DNA of 64,000 bases from Hexactinellida sp. DTS-2022 (GCA_028753945.1 JAPNXP010000008.1:3720001-3784000); one strand, 5' to 3'. Positions 29,236 to 40,480 are shown, numbered from the stretch's first letter. Numbers and translations are program-made. The notes: generated by a model from the letters alone, not told the origin.

Positions 29236-32200
29236 ATGAACAGTGATTGTACAAAGCCAAATCTCAGACGCTCTACCTCACAGCTGGCACTAACAGAGTC
29301 CCGAGATCTAGTGCTATGGAAACAGCCACTCGCGACTGTGTACCACTTAGCCATGTGTCTGTATGACAATGCTAAGTATTTGTACTCTGGGATTGTCAGA
29401 AATAAAATACTTTTAATTTGTGGAGTCATTGTTTGCCTTGGATTATTCTTTCTAGACCAAATAGAAGGTCCACATCAAGTAAGTATTGCAAAATAAACTC
29501 TTTTTCATAAAATTATTCAGTAATTAACAGCAGATAAACATTCCTTTTGATTGCCCTTGTCTGAACATATGTTCACACATTCTTATTGGGTAATATAAAA
29601 TAATAATCAAACTAGATTAGTATTTCTTGTTATCATTGCACTGTATTGTAAGGAAAGTAGTTTAATTTATAATGTAATTATCTAAATTATACAGGAAACT
29701 TTGCAACTCGAGAACATACATTATTTGTTCAATTAATTCTAGTCAGATGATGGAGGTATTCTGTCCTTTAAGCTAATTCATGCATATTTCCATTGAGTAC
29801 AGGTTATAGTATTAATTAATATATCTTTTCATCTTAGGAATGCTGTAGCTAATTGAAAGTATTTGTAATTATGTTTAATTATTAGGTACGTAGATATTTG
29901 GTATCATACCAAAATCTTTGTTGAGTAACATATTTAAAATTCTTCTCAGTCATGAATTATTAATCTGACCTAAAATATTTACTTAGTTCATTACACTTAG
30001 TGCCAATGTATTCATTTATTTACGACATAAGTTAAGTTAAAACTCTTTCATACCTTTTATGTTACATTTTTTCAAAATTTGCATTATTAGCTAGAACACG
30101 TAAAATTTGATACAAGATGTATTTTTTACTTTTATTTATTGTAATAACCATCTTATTCAAATAGCATTTTGTAATCTACATTTATTGTAATTCGCTTAAT
30201 CAACTTCGGTTAAACTAATCAAATAATTCATTGATTTAACATTCAAGAATTTGTCTCGTTTTGTGTCGAGGGTAAAACGTAGAGCCAAATGAATTTCCAT
30301 CTTTAATATATTTTAATTAATCATACTTAGGTATTATTCGGCGCCATAAAGAAGAATGGTTCTTGGGTATTTTACTGGACTTTCTTAGGATTTCTTTCCT
30401 CATTTGGATTTGGTACAGGACTTCACACATTCCTTCTATACCTGGGGCCGCACATAACCCACGTAACTCTAGCAGCATGGACTTGTGAATCTCTAGACTT
30501 TCCAGAACCCCCCTACCCTGATAACATTGTATGTCCCATAGGGGGGAGTGAGGCTGCTGTTAGCTTTTGGAAAATTTTAAATAAAGTGCAAGTAGAAGCT
30601 ATCTCTTGGGGGGCAGGTAGGTTTTATAACTGCTACTTCTTTAGAATAATTAATTGAGAGATTTCAATAATAATTGCGTTAACTCTAAAAATCTGCTTAA
30701 TTAATGAAAGCTTTTCTCTAATTAACACAATGTACATTAGCAGGTGATAAGTTCAGGTGATATTTCCTTACATGACGGGTTTAATTTTTTAATCCACTAC
30801 TGAAGTCACCTCTGTTAGCTTACACTTTTGTGGTTCCCTTTGAATTAATTATCTAAATTCTTAACATAGGTATTTCCACTAATTAGTGGAACATTAATGA
30901 ATATACTACGTAACTAACCAAGTATGTCTGACGTATATATTCTATAATTACCTCCAGTAAAATTAGAATTTGCTCAATAGTTTATTAATTCAGGGAAAGG
31001 AATTGATACTGAAAGGTGCAAAGTTTCTAATGGATGGATCTAAAAGAGTTTATTCGTCCAATTATGGTACTGTAAGGCAGTAGTTTCAATTTGGTGTTTT
31101 ATTGCAATTAGACTAATTAGACATAATTTGGCTAATTTTAGTTCAAAGTAGTTTTAGAATGGACAAAATTGATATTCTTTTTGTGGAACCAGCGTGTGAA
31201 TGTTAGTTCGGTTGTTGTTCAAAGTTGATTCAAACATGAAAAGCAGATCTCATTACTTCTAACCATGTTTCTTTCCAAGAATATAGGAGGAGTATTGAGG
31301 AGTATCTTTGTTGTTATAAACCTCTGACTATACGTCCATGATAGGGTATTACCACAGTTATAAGTGTTTCATGACCATTCCCTATATTATTACTTTATTG
31401 AAACGTACATTTTTAGTTCGACAGGTAGTTTTTTCTTTGATTGCCTATAAGTAATCATAGTGTATGAAATATCTACATAACTCGATTTGTACTCTTAATC
31501 AAAGTAAAATCTATTAGTAACGTGCTCTGTGTAATGGGCAGAGCCAGTCTACCAATAGAATGTAATCAAAATATTTTCAAATTTAATAGATTAATTTGCA
31601 CTTATTTGGACTTTGTAGAGAATAATTAAACCTGCATAGTTATGTTATATTCATAATAATGTTTATATTGTTAGTATATGTGTTGAATGATAGAAAGACA
31701 TAGTAACCTGATGTCAATATTTGGATTTTAGTCATCACGGAAGATTAAAGGATCAATTTCTATAATTAAATTCAATAGAAAATAAAGAAATGGTCCAATA
31801 TTTTATACTACACGTAGTACAATGATTAGGAATTTAATTTCCTGCAAGATTTTGTCGTATTTTCCTTTTAATTGCATCTATAATAACATTATTTCGCCAC
31901 ATAAATGATAATAATGATAATACTACGCAAATTGTTAGGGTACAACGTAAAGCTAGTTTGAATAATTCAATATTTACAATATCGATTCTTCCTATGCCCA
32001 GTTGGGATTGGTTATGATTAGCTGCTATGCGTTGACAGAATAAATCATTAATTACATATTTATTTGCCATTTTCAATGAATTAGTAAAGTACTGTGTAGA
32101 AATACTTTATGAAGTTCCATGCTTATTAAATTAAATTATTTTTAAGCCTACGTATTTATAAAAGTAGATTTTATGCGTAAAGTGATTTAATTAATTAATT

Positions 32201-35045
32201 AAAATGCAATTAGTCTCACAATATATAATATACAGTTGTAAACCGTTCACTTAAAAAATATGATAGCCAGTTAATAGTTTTACAATACAAATCTGACTGC
32301 TAGCAAACCCCAACTAAAGCAGGTAACATTTTCCTTTTTTAAGTTTGTCTCCTGATGCTTTTGTTGTGGCTGATCTGATTGCTTCGTCGAATACTGTCTT
32401 TAGTCCCTGCTGTGTTAATGCGGAACACTCCACATGTCCGATGCAACTGCCATATTTCGCGAGCTCTTTCGCTAGCTTTTTTCCTTCTTTTTTAGTTACA
32501 AATTTTTGTGGAACCTTTTTGACGCCGCTTGAGTTTAAATCTTCGTTTAAATCGTTTCTGAGATCAGTTTGTGTTCCAACAAGGAAGAAGGGAATTTTGG
32601 CTGCGAAAAAGTGGACCTCTGGAACCCACTTTTCAGTGATACTTTTAAAAGAACTCGGCTTAACCACCGAGTAACAGATCAGAATAACGTTAGCTTGGCT
32701 ATAGGACATCGGTCTCAGTTTGTCGTAGTTCTCGTGGCTTGGTGTATCGAATAGTCCCAAATGGCACAACTCTCCGTTTACCATCACATCAACTACATAA
32801 TTGTCGAAAACAGTTGGAGTATGTTCCTGGGAAAATTTGTGACTGGCATAGGATTTCAAGAGGCTCGTCTTCCCGACTGATGCGTCTCCAACAACAACAC
32901 ATTTAATTTGGTTCATTTTGGGAGAAAGTGTAGGAATATATCTTGTAGACTGTTAACTGGAATAATCAAGAAGCTGTATTATTGTTAATTTTACGGACTT
33001 CACTTTGGTCTTATTTATATGACTACAGTACGTTTGTATAGGCACTCTATATACTGATGGTTTGAGTGTGGTGAATGGATTGCTTTGTATAGGATTCAGT
33101 GAAGGATAATACACTAAGACACGTAGAAGCAAGAAAACTTTAAAATCTAATACTATTGGAAGTATTTGTACGTTTCAAATAGTTTAAGTGTTGATGTGTT
33201 GTAAATTAATTCCCTTAAGTACTCGACCACTACTAGCTAGCAAAGGTGATATGGCTATAACACAAACATATTAAATGTCAATTATAATGTGTTTATAGTA
33301 ATCAAAATACATTGAATAGATTCCATTTAGTTATGCTATTCATTGCATTGTGTGTTATTAGTTGTCAGGTATTAATGAGTGTTTCATTAACTTAATTATC
33401 GAATTATTGATGTATACGTTATTTACTATTTAGTAAACTGGTTATATTTATCATAAATTCTAATTAAATTATCAAGCGTAGCTTTAAGGACTTTTGGAAT
33501 TGGTATAATTTGTTAAAATATTACTATTTTAAATGTCTCATTATATTTGGATATGTTCTCACCCTTCTATTTTATTTTATTTTTAACCTTGTTTACCCGC
33601 ATTATATTAATGACTAACGGGATGAATTTACTATTTCTAAAACCCACATTTGTCATACCTATGATTACTATTAATATAGTTTAGTTTTAACTCCACTGAA
33701 CTTTTTAGTAAATTATTTATTTTATTTTATTTAGGAAAAAATAAATTTGTGTAAATTTAGTGGTAATTATATTGTAGTTATAATTTTAAAAGGCGACTGT
33801 CAAGTTCAAGATAAATAACTAAAATAATTAAATTTGACAAATCATTCTTATTGTAATCTAAATAAACAAGTGGTAAATTGTTTTAACAACGTTTTTATTC
33901 CGAATCATTTCTATTAGAAAGAAATATGATTATTAATTATGGCTAATTTCTGAGAACTTAATATGAACCAAAACAAAAACACAGTAAACATCACAATTAA
34001 TAATAGTAATTTTGCTATTTGATATTCTACAAAGTCCATTATTTAGCCAGAACTGATTGAACTGAGACTTGTGATACAAATTAAGTCTACTGTACTATTA
34101 ATGAATGTGACCTGTTTATTTGGAATATTATATTGTCTTAGCAATGTAATTTTAAACGATTTTAAATTATCTTTGTTTATCAAAATAGATTTTTAAATTG
34201 TATAATTTACTTGATTGACCAGTCTAACTCGATAGGTCTTAAAATAACAACGGGATGAAATGATGGTAAATTCTATTAAGAACCACAGTCGCTATACTTA
34301 TTTAATGATTACTACTATTTTAATGACAAATCATTTATTGAAATTTAATGTTATGTCCTCTAATTCTACAAATTACATAAACAACTATAGATTTTTCAGC
34401 TATGAACAGTATGAAGTATGTATAACCTAAGTTAGTATATTAAGAATTGCCTGTATCGTAGGGACTGCGATAGGAGAGCTTCCGCCCTACTTTATGGCCA
34501 GAGCAGCTCGTCTTTCTGGAGAATCGCTTGAGGAAGACATCTCAGAGAATTCCTCTGTCAAGAAGCGAGTCCAGGAACTGGTCACCCGTTTCGGGTTCTT
34601 CGGCATCCTACTCTGTGCCTCTATTCCAAATCCCCTGTTCGACTTGGCAGGCATTACCTGTGGTTACTTTCTAATTCCTTTCTCAACTTTCTTCGCAGCA
34701 ACTCTTGTAGGCAAAGCTGGAATTAAAATAGCAATGCAGGCTTCATTTGTAATAATAATATTCACAGAATCTTATTTGAAAATCGTGATAGGCCTGATAG
34801 CAGACATTCCTAAGTTCGGGGAGCTCCTAGAGCCTCACATTACGAGTTACTTCGAGCAACAGAGAACTAAACTCAAGCTTGGACAGGACTCCAGTGAAGG
34901 AGGTATCATCTCACTGCTTCTAGCCTGCTTAGTCACTACAATGATAGTCTACTTTGTGGTCCAAACTGTAAACTCTCTGGCACAACAGCACTTTATTAAA
35001 GAGATCAAACAGCGAGCTAATTCTGAAGGCAAAAAGGATCAATGA
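29236..35045 (+). CDS. VMP1: VMP1, ER scramblase and autophagy factor (three exons)
   Basis: Exons 29236-29478, 30331-30616 and 34462-35045, phases consistent, product 370 aa (human 406). Exon 1 has the cytosolic leader and [13 protein letters not shown], then TM1. Exon 2 has [16 protein letters not shown] and [10 protein letters not shown]. Exon 3 opens inside [20 protein letters not shown] and continues [31 protein letters not shown] and the GKAGIKI loop of the VTT/DedA-like fold. The C-terminus is basic. VMP1 moves phospholipids between ER leaflets and is needed for autophagosome and lipoprotein formation. The second intron is 3,845 bp, large for this window, and holds an antisense GTPase gene. 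A start in the first exon upstream of 29236 is unlikely. Confidence 0.95.
31873..32070 (-). other. Possible small single-TM protein in VMP1 intron 2 (weak; frame 31834-32070)
   Basis: A 78-codon minus-strand frame with ATG at 32070-32068 and stop at 31834. Its one hydrophobic stretch ([20 protein letters not shown]) is followed by a basic tail. I recognise no family, and a frame of this length can arise by chance in this AT-rich DNA. It lies 240 bp downstream of the GTPase stop and could also be an exon of an unseen gene. Confidence 0.25.
32314..32916 (-). CDS. Rho-family small GTPase with altered catalytic residues, nested in VMP1 intron
   Basis: A 200-residue intronless gene antisense to VMP1. 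It aligns codon for codon with Rac1/Cdc42 through residue 70: P-loop GDASVGKT at 10-17, switch I TPTVFDNY at 33-40, switch [15 protein letters not shown] at 57-69, guanine motif [13 protein letters not shown]. The normal Gly12 is Ala, and the Ala59-Gly60-Gln61 triad is Pro-Ser-His. These are positions whose loss abolishes GTP hydrolysis in Ras and Rho proteins, so a constitutively GTP-bound (Rnd/RhoH-like) protein is inferred. A basic tail (KLKKGK) and the CAAX box CYLL predict geranylgeranylation and membrane binding. The Rho insert region is present. The intact frame argues against a pseudogene. Confidence 0.9.
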   Translation of the reverse strand: MNQIKCVVVGDASVGKTSLLKSYASHKFSQEHTPTVFDNYVVDVMVNGELCHLGLFDTPSHENYDKLRPMSYSQANVILICYSVVKPSSFKSITEKWVPEVHFFAAKIPFFLVGTQTDLRNDLNEDLNSSGVKKVPQKFVTKKEGKKLAKELAKYGSCIGHVECSALTQQGLKTVFDEAIRSATTKASGDKLKKGKCYLL

Positions 35046-35418
35046 TATGTACAAATGATTCACTCATGCTAGCTTTTTGACTTTTACTCGGCTGATAAGG
35101 ACCTATTTATTATTTATCTGAGTAGTATATATACATGTAATTACGTGCACGTCATTAAACACTGGATCTGGCTATACTCTAAAGTCTAAATACAGGAATT
35201 AAATGTATAATGCGATGTGTAAATATGATATAGAGGTAAGTAGTCTAGAAATTATGTTTACTGGGTATTAAGCTATAATTTGTAATAATTATATCTATTC
35301 TAAAACTTTTATGAAAACAAACTTTAAGAACTAACATTTAGAAGGACTAATGGTAACTACTTTACACGTATACTGATACACTGTTCTAACATGTATAGTT
35401 ATGCTGGGATCCGGACGG

Positions 35419-36642
35419 TTATTTCGCAGCCCCTGCCTGCTGCTGCGAGGCCAGATACTGTTGGACCTTCTGCTGCATAATTCCCATGATACCTAAATGT
35501 TTAATACAATTGAAAACCGGTAGAATGCCGATTCAGTTATAGCTTACCTTCTTTGCTTTGGTATTTCTCTTGCAGAGTAGGCTGCAATTTTTGCATTTGC
35601 TCAGTCACATATTTTACACGACGGTCGAAAAATAATTCTGCCTCTACTATATCCTAAAGCGCACATGATCAGTACTTACACATCCGTGGATCGATTACGT
35701 CGGCGAAAATAAATTACTTACTTTTTCGATATAGAAACCAGTTCCTACTTCCACAATCACTTTGTTTGTTTCACTCAGCACTCCTGGAACATACATCTAA
35801 GCAACTTATTAAGGAAATTTTGCCATATAAACAAATGATAATTATATAATCAATTTAACAATCTATACACATATTAATGTTGTAAGAGGATACAGATGAA
35901 GTTAGCGGCACCAACAGAGGTTTACCTAGAAATATTAGATGTACGTAGTTAATTATAAGTTCATTTACGTAGGTATTAATTCTATTTTTAAAATTATTAT
36001 TTTATGACTAGATCTAAGGGGTATTGCATTGAACAATAATAAGTACACTGTTTAAATCTTCAAAATTAATGTTAAGAGGGGCCCAAATCTAATGGAAAGG
36101 ATCATCCTTTCTATTAAACTCACCAGCATTTTCTGGTTTGAACTTTTGAAGACATTCCTTTGATTCCAAAAACTTCTGTTGGAATTTCTTCAGCTGCTGA
36201 AGTGAGTTGGATAAGATTTGAATTTCCTAAAGAAATACACTCGGCTTTCAATGTACATTTGATGAAATCGTTATAATTGCTACTTAAATTGTGATTATAT
36301 TCGAATTAAATGTATATTATTTTAATTACTGAAAAAGAAACTAGTAGTCCATCATCTGAGGGCAACTGATAGCCGAAATATGAATCGAGTAATTTCTGTT
36401 TTGTCCCACGTTGTAACCGTATTACGAAGCATACGACTTCCGTGAAAATACTTATTTAATTGCACAAAACCTTGTTGGATTTAATTAAGATATCGTTCGT
36501 TGAATGATCTTGTGTACAAGTACCCGAGTTACGACTATGGGCGACCTAACCGCACAACAATTACCTCTTCCAACGCTGCTCTTAGCTGTTCTAGTTGTGG
36601 CATCTGTAGCTTGCTAATTTCTATTGTGTTCTCTTGAGCCAT
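35419..36642 (-). CDS. PFDN5: Prefoldin subunit 5 (six exons, one of 32 nt)
   Basis: Exons on the minus strand: 36642-36565, 36226-36124, 35925-35894, 35796-35722, 35653-35548 and 35492-35419, all GT-AG with matching phases; 155 aa (human 154). N-terminal ISKLQMPQLEQLRAALEE and the exon-2 helix LQQLKKFQQKF form the first coiled coil. The 32-nt exon encodes the KPLLVPLTSS core, exon 4 starts MYVPGVL and holds VEVGTGFYIEK, and exon 5 has QMQKLQPTLQEKY. The glutamine-rich C-terminus ends the second coiled coil. Prefoldin hands unfolded actin and tubulin to the CCT chaperonin. The protein is only complete if the micro-exon is included. Confidence 0.94.
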
Positions 36643-37527
36643 CTCTGCTTCGTGCGGCTAGTTTTGAGCTTTATTATGTTTCAAAAACGAAGTAGTCTTG
36701 GTAGAATAAATTAGATAAGGTATGATTATAAAACGTTTGATGCCAGATGGTTTAGCTGTACGTACATCCTAAAACAATGATGTGTATGACTATTTAATTT
36801 CACTTTTGGGGTGAAGTGCTAATTTATCAAAATTTGTCTGTAACCAACCCAAAGTCACTTATCTATTGGAATAAAGCCACTAAACCATAGTTAATAATTG
36901 ATGGTTGATGATATCTCCATGTAAGAGATCAGTTATTCCATTTGTCTAAATGTGTATTACCATCCAAATGACTTGACTCACTATAACACATCTATGCTAT
37001 TATGCTGTTAAGACGGACGTCTGTTAATTTGCATCTTTCGTTCTGAGAAGTGTAATAATTAGATGAAATTAACTGCCACGAAATATTTGGTCCGGCCGGA
37101 CCAAATATATAGTGACATAATTAATGGCAATTTACCTAAAAATTTTAATAGACTTCTTTTAGAAAGTAAGAAATTCACAGAAAGTCTATAATAGGCTGGT
37201 TATTAGCTCATTGTTTGGATGAGCTAATACAAGTTAATTAAGCCTAGATTACGTAATTTGGGTAATTGAAGATAGACGTAATACAAACCATTGTTTTAGG
37301 TGACTGTCCCGTGACATATATATATATTCAGTACAATGAATTTAGGCGTGTCCAGGACCTACCCTACCCAGGATAATAACTATTGCCTGTGGGTATACTT
37401 ATACAGCATTCCATGTACTGAGCTAGCATTTAATTAAATTGAATATACGTAGTATATTATAAAATGAGCAGATTATACAGACAATAATATAAGTGAGCGT
37501 GACTTTATTGTAGTTACACACGAAAGG
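36643..37527. other. Intergenic region with a 26-bp palindrome
   Basis: Lies between PFDN5's start and the 3' end of the WAVE gene. A perfect 26-bp palindrome (two 13-bp arms, centre CCGG|CCGG) occupies 37083-37108. An imperfect hairpin around TTAGCTCATTGTTTGGATGAGCTAA lies at 37203-37230. No gene seen. Confidence 0.45.
37083..37108. repeat. Perfect 26-bp palindrome
   Basis: Arms ATATTTGGTCCGG and CCGGACCAAATAT abut without a spacer. The GC-rich centre in AT-rich DNA makes it stand out. It could be a dimeric protein-binding site or a tiny fold-back remnant. Confidence 0.85.
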
Positions 37528-38721
37528 CTAATCTTGACTATCATCGCTATCATCGCTAGATTCTTCTGAATACTCACTGCTGCCGCTGCTGCTCTCTAGC
37601 TTGATAAACCTCCTCCTCTCTAGGACAAAGCTCCTGAGTAGATTTTTAACGGCTGATTCTCTCCGAGACACGTTAGAACGCTCCTTTAATGGAAATATTT
37701 TTCTCCCCACTAACGTTTCTGATTTTGGCAGTTCAATACTTTCTATACTATTACTATATGAAATTGTCGGTATGGGTTCCATAGCTCTATTCATATTGCG
37801 CTGCGAGAACTGCCCAGTATTGCCGTCTAATTCAGGAGATGATGCCATTTCTGCTGGTGCAAATATTTCGTATATTATACTAGAGTCGTCTTTGTAGCTG
37901 CCTTGCTCCCTACTGAGCTCACTGGTTGTATCGGGCTCGGAATCCTGATAGCAGTTTGTACAGAATGAAGGGTATTCGTACAGGGCTTGGTTAGAGATAT
38001 CTGGTTCTATAGGTATATCAGACTGTGGCGTAGACTGCTGCATATTCGGTGATTCGTTTAATTCATTTAATAACGGTTGAGATTTGTCAAGAGTTTCAGT
38101 TATCCTTGGTTTTACATGATGGATCGGGACGGGGTAGAATTTGTCATCTTTTTGAAACACATCGCTTATCTCCGTCGTTTGCAACTTTAACAATTTATTC
38201 CTAGTTATTCGCTTTTTAATTTTCATTTGCTTTTTCTGTTCACACCAGCTATCCTTGAAATAGTTTATGTTTGAATAAAACCTAATTCTCTCCTGAGGTT
38301 CACAATCACCTTGGGCAGATGGAATGTCTCCGAAAATCGCTTTGAAAGAAGGCGGAGGTTCACATTTATCGTACTGGTCTCTTAGCGACTGCGGAAGCGT
38401 GTGTCTCATGAACACAGGTTTATACTGAGAAGGCTTCTTATGTTTATTACAGATAACAACTGAAGTTTGTGAGTGCGCTTTAGCATCCAGGCTTTCAATC
38501 TCTAGGTTCATAGAATCAATTCTATTCTTGATACTGTTGTATCTCTTGTTCAAGCGGGAAATCTCTTCTAGCAGTCCCTCGATCAGCTGACCGCCTCTCA
38601 GACTGAGGTTGCTCAGCTGTAGGATTATCTCGCTAAGCGCGCGCCCCGCATTCTGCTCTAGGCTATCTCCCGTCTGTCCCCTGCATACGCAGACAGGCTC
38701 GATTGTAGTAAACAACGGCAT
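37528..38721 (-). CDS. WASF: WAVE/SCAR (WASF) family homologue with a reduced C-terminus
   Basis: A 397-residue single-exon minus-strand gene. The N-terminal WAVE homology domain is clear: MPLFTTIEP, IILQLSNLS, the helix SLRDQYDKCEPPPSF, then RIRFYSNINYFKDSW and a basic stretch with KKQMKIKKRI (about 170-185). The middle is low-complexity. The C-terminus has an amphipathic helix (ESAVKNLLRSFVLERRRF) and the acidic end SEESSDDSDDSQD. WAVE proteins sit in the WAVE regulatory complex and activate Arp2/3 through WH2, central and acidic-Trp motifs. Here I see no proline-rich region, no clear WH2 and no Trp in the acidic tail. Either the gene is divergent or a 3' exon was missed. The start codon lies 16 bp from the transposon. 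Confidence 0.8.
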   Translation of the reverse strand: MPLFTTIEPVCVCRGQTGDSLEQNAGRALSEIILQLSNLSLRGGQLIEGLLEEISRLNKRYNSIKNRIDSMNLEIESLDAKAHSQTSVVICNKHKKPSQYKPVFMRHTLPQSLRDQYDKCEPPPSFKAIFGDIPSAQGDCEPQERIRFYSNINYFKDSWCEQKKQMKIKKRITRNKLLKLQTTEISDVFQKDDKFYPVPIHHVKPRITETLDKSQPLLNELNESPNMQQSTPQSDIPIEPDISNQALYEYPSFCTNCYQDSEPDTTSELSREQGSYKDDSSIIYEIFAPAEMASSPELDGNTGQFSQRNMNRAMEPIPTISYSNSIESIELPKSETLVGRKIFPLKERSNVSRRESAVKNLLRSFVLERRRFIKLESSSGSSEYSEESSDDSDDSQD

Positions 38722-38728
38722 TGCTATA

Positions 38729-38737
38729 CTCGGTATA
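38729..38737. repeat. 9-bp target-site duplication, left copy
   Basis: CTCGGTATA, identical to 48332-48340 on the far side of the transposon. Confidence 0.93.
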
Positions 38738-40312
38738 GGGTCTGACTGAATGGTGGAAAATGGTGGAAAATGGTGGAAAACATCCGAGAGTGGTGGAAAA
38801 TGGTGGAAAATGGTGGAAAACTACTTGACTGAATGGTGGAAAATGGTGGAAAATGGTGGAATTTCTGAATTTTCGTCGAAATGACTGAATGGTGGAAAGT
38901 GGTGGAATTTCTAAAAATCGACTGAAAGGTGGAAAATGGTGGAAAATGGTGGAATTCGACTGAATGGTGGAAAATGGTGGAAAATGACTGAATGGTGGAT
39001 AATGGTGGAAAACGACTGAATGGTGGAAAATGGTGGAAAACGGTGGAAAACGCCTGAATGGTGGAAAAACGGGGGCTGACTGAATAGTGGAATCTAGTGG
39101 AATCTTTGACTGAATAGTGGAATCGAGTGGAATTTGATTAAATTGTTAAACACTACGTATATGCTATAAGCTACGTGTGTATCATATTACGTTAATTTTC
39201 GCCCATGTAAAATTGTTTGCAATGATTGAAGTGACACAATAGGATTTATTAGTTAGGCTTTGTTACCATGTTATTTAGACACATCTTATTACATTATTTA
39301 TCAACAATTCCTTATCAAATCCAGTTGGTATTCATTGGGCAGTTCAATAGAGATGATTAGTAAGAATACTAATATAGTATCATATTGTCACGAGTGTGAA
39401 GTTAGCAGCGAATTCCAGCAGCGAAATTTGAGCACAACTTCGCCCTTAATAAACTACTCATTTCCCATCCGATTCATCTGAAATTTGGCAGCCCCCTTCA
39501 GTCAGTATGGTGCTTTTCAATTATTCAATTGTTAACACATATCACACCTACTCTTCCCACAATGACGTTGCAAAATTTCTAATACAAAATTCCCATAGGC
39601 AATATTGAGCACAACTTCGCACTTAATAAACTACTCATTTCCCATCCGATTCATCTGAAATTTGGCAGCCCCCTTCAGTCAGTATGGTGCTTTTCAATTA
39701 TTCAATTGTTAACACATATCACACCTACTCTTCCCACAATGACGTTGCAAAATTTCTAATACAAAATTCCCATAGGCAATATTGAGCACAACTTCGCACT
39801 TAATAAACTACTCATTTCCCATCCGATTCATCTGAAATTTGGCAGCCCCCTTCAGTCAGTATGGTGCTTTTCAATTATTCAATTGTTAACACATATCACA
39901 CCTACTCTTCCCACAATGACGTTGCAAAATTTCTAATACAAAATTCCCATAGGCAATATTGAGCACAACTTCGCCCTTAATAAAGTACTCATTTCCCATC
40001 CAATTCATCTGAAATTTGGCAGCCCCCTTCAGTCAGTATGGTGCTTTTCAATTATTCAATTGTTTACACATATCACACCTACTATTCCCACAATGACGTT
40101 GCAAAATTTCTAATACAAAATTCCCATAGGCAATATTGAGCACAACTTCGCCCTTAATAAAGTACTCATTTCCCATCCAATTCATCTGAAATTTGGCAGC
40201 CCCCTTCAGTCAGTATGGTGCTTTTCAATTATTCAATTGTTAACACATATCACACCTCCTCTTCCCACAATGACGTTGCAAAATTTCTAATACAAAATTC
40301 CCATAGGCAATT
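38738..40312. repeat. Left terminal inverted repeat of the MULE
   Basis: Outer block 38738 to about 39134: runs of GGTGGAAAAT interspersed with GACTGAAT. Middle segment about 39135-39427. Inner block 39428-40312: exactly five 177-bp monomers (starts 39428, 39605, 39782, 39959, 40136). The first monomers are almost identical; copies 4 and 5 share AAGTACTC where copies 1-3 have AACTACTC. A 161-bp insertion (39231-39391) interrupts the middle segment relative to the right end. Confidence 0.92.
39231..39391. mobile_element. Small insertion inside the left TIR
   Basis: A 161-bp stretch starting GTGACACAATA and ending CATATTGTCAC is absent from the corresponding place of the right TIR (about 47810-47860), which instead has about 30 bp of different sequence. 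The inverted ends GTGACA.../...TGTCAC suggest a short transposon insertion. Boundaries are approximate. Confidence 0.45.
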
Positions 40313-40480
40313 TTCTGGGTAACAGTTACAACAATATAGTATATCACTTTATGGTGTTTTCCTTCATTTTCATAACTAATTATTATTACTTGAATAATTT
40401 ATCCTTACCCTGGTTTGTATAAGTTTGCTTCTATCACAATTATTTATTCATTATCATTATACGTACAAACATATCCTTTT

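Noticed and set aside
29187-29429. 80-codon minus-strand frame over VMP1 exon 1
   Set aside because: Antisense shadow of a conserved exon.
34494-35045. Independent 183-codon gene
   Set aside because: It is the last exon of VMP1; the frame continues upstream to a splice acceptor at 34461.
39428-40312. Regular 177-bp repeats resembling an array such as CRISPR
   Set aside because: Monomers are contiguous and nearly identical, with no unique spacers, and belong to a eukaryotic transposon TIR.
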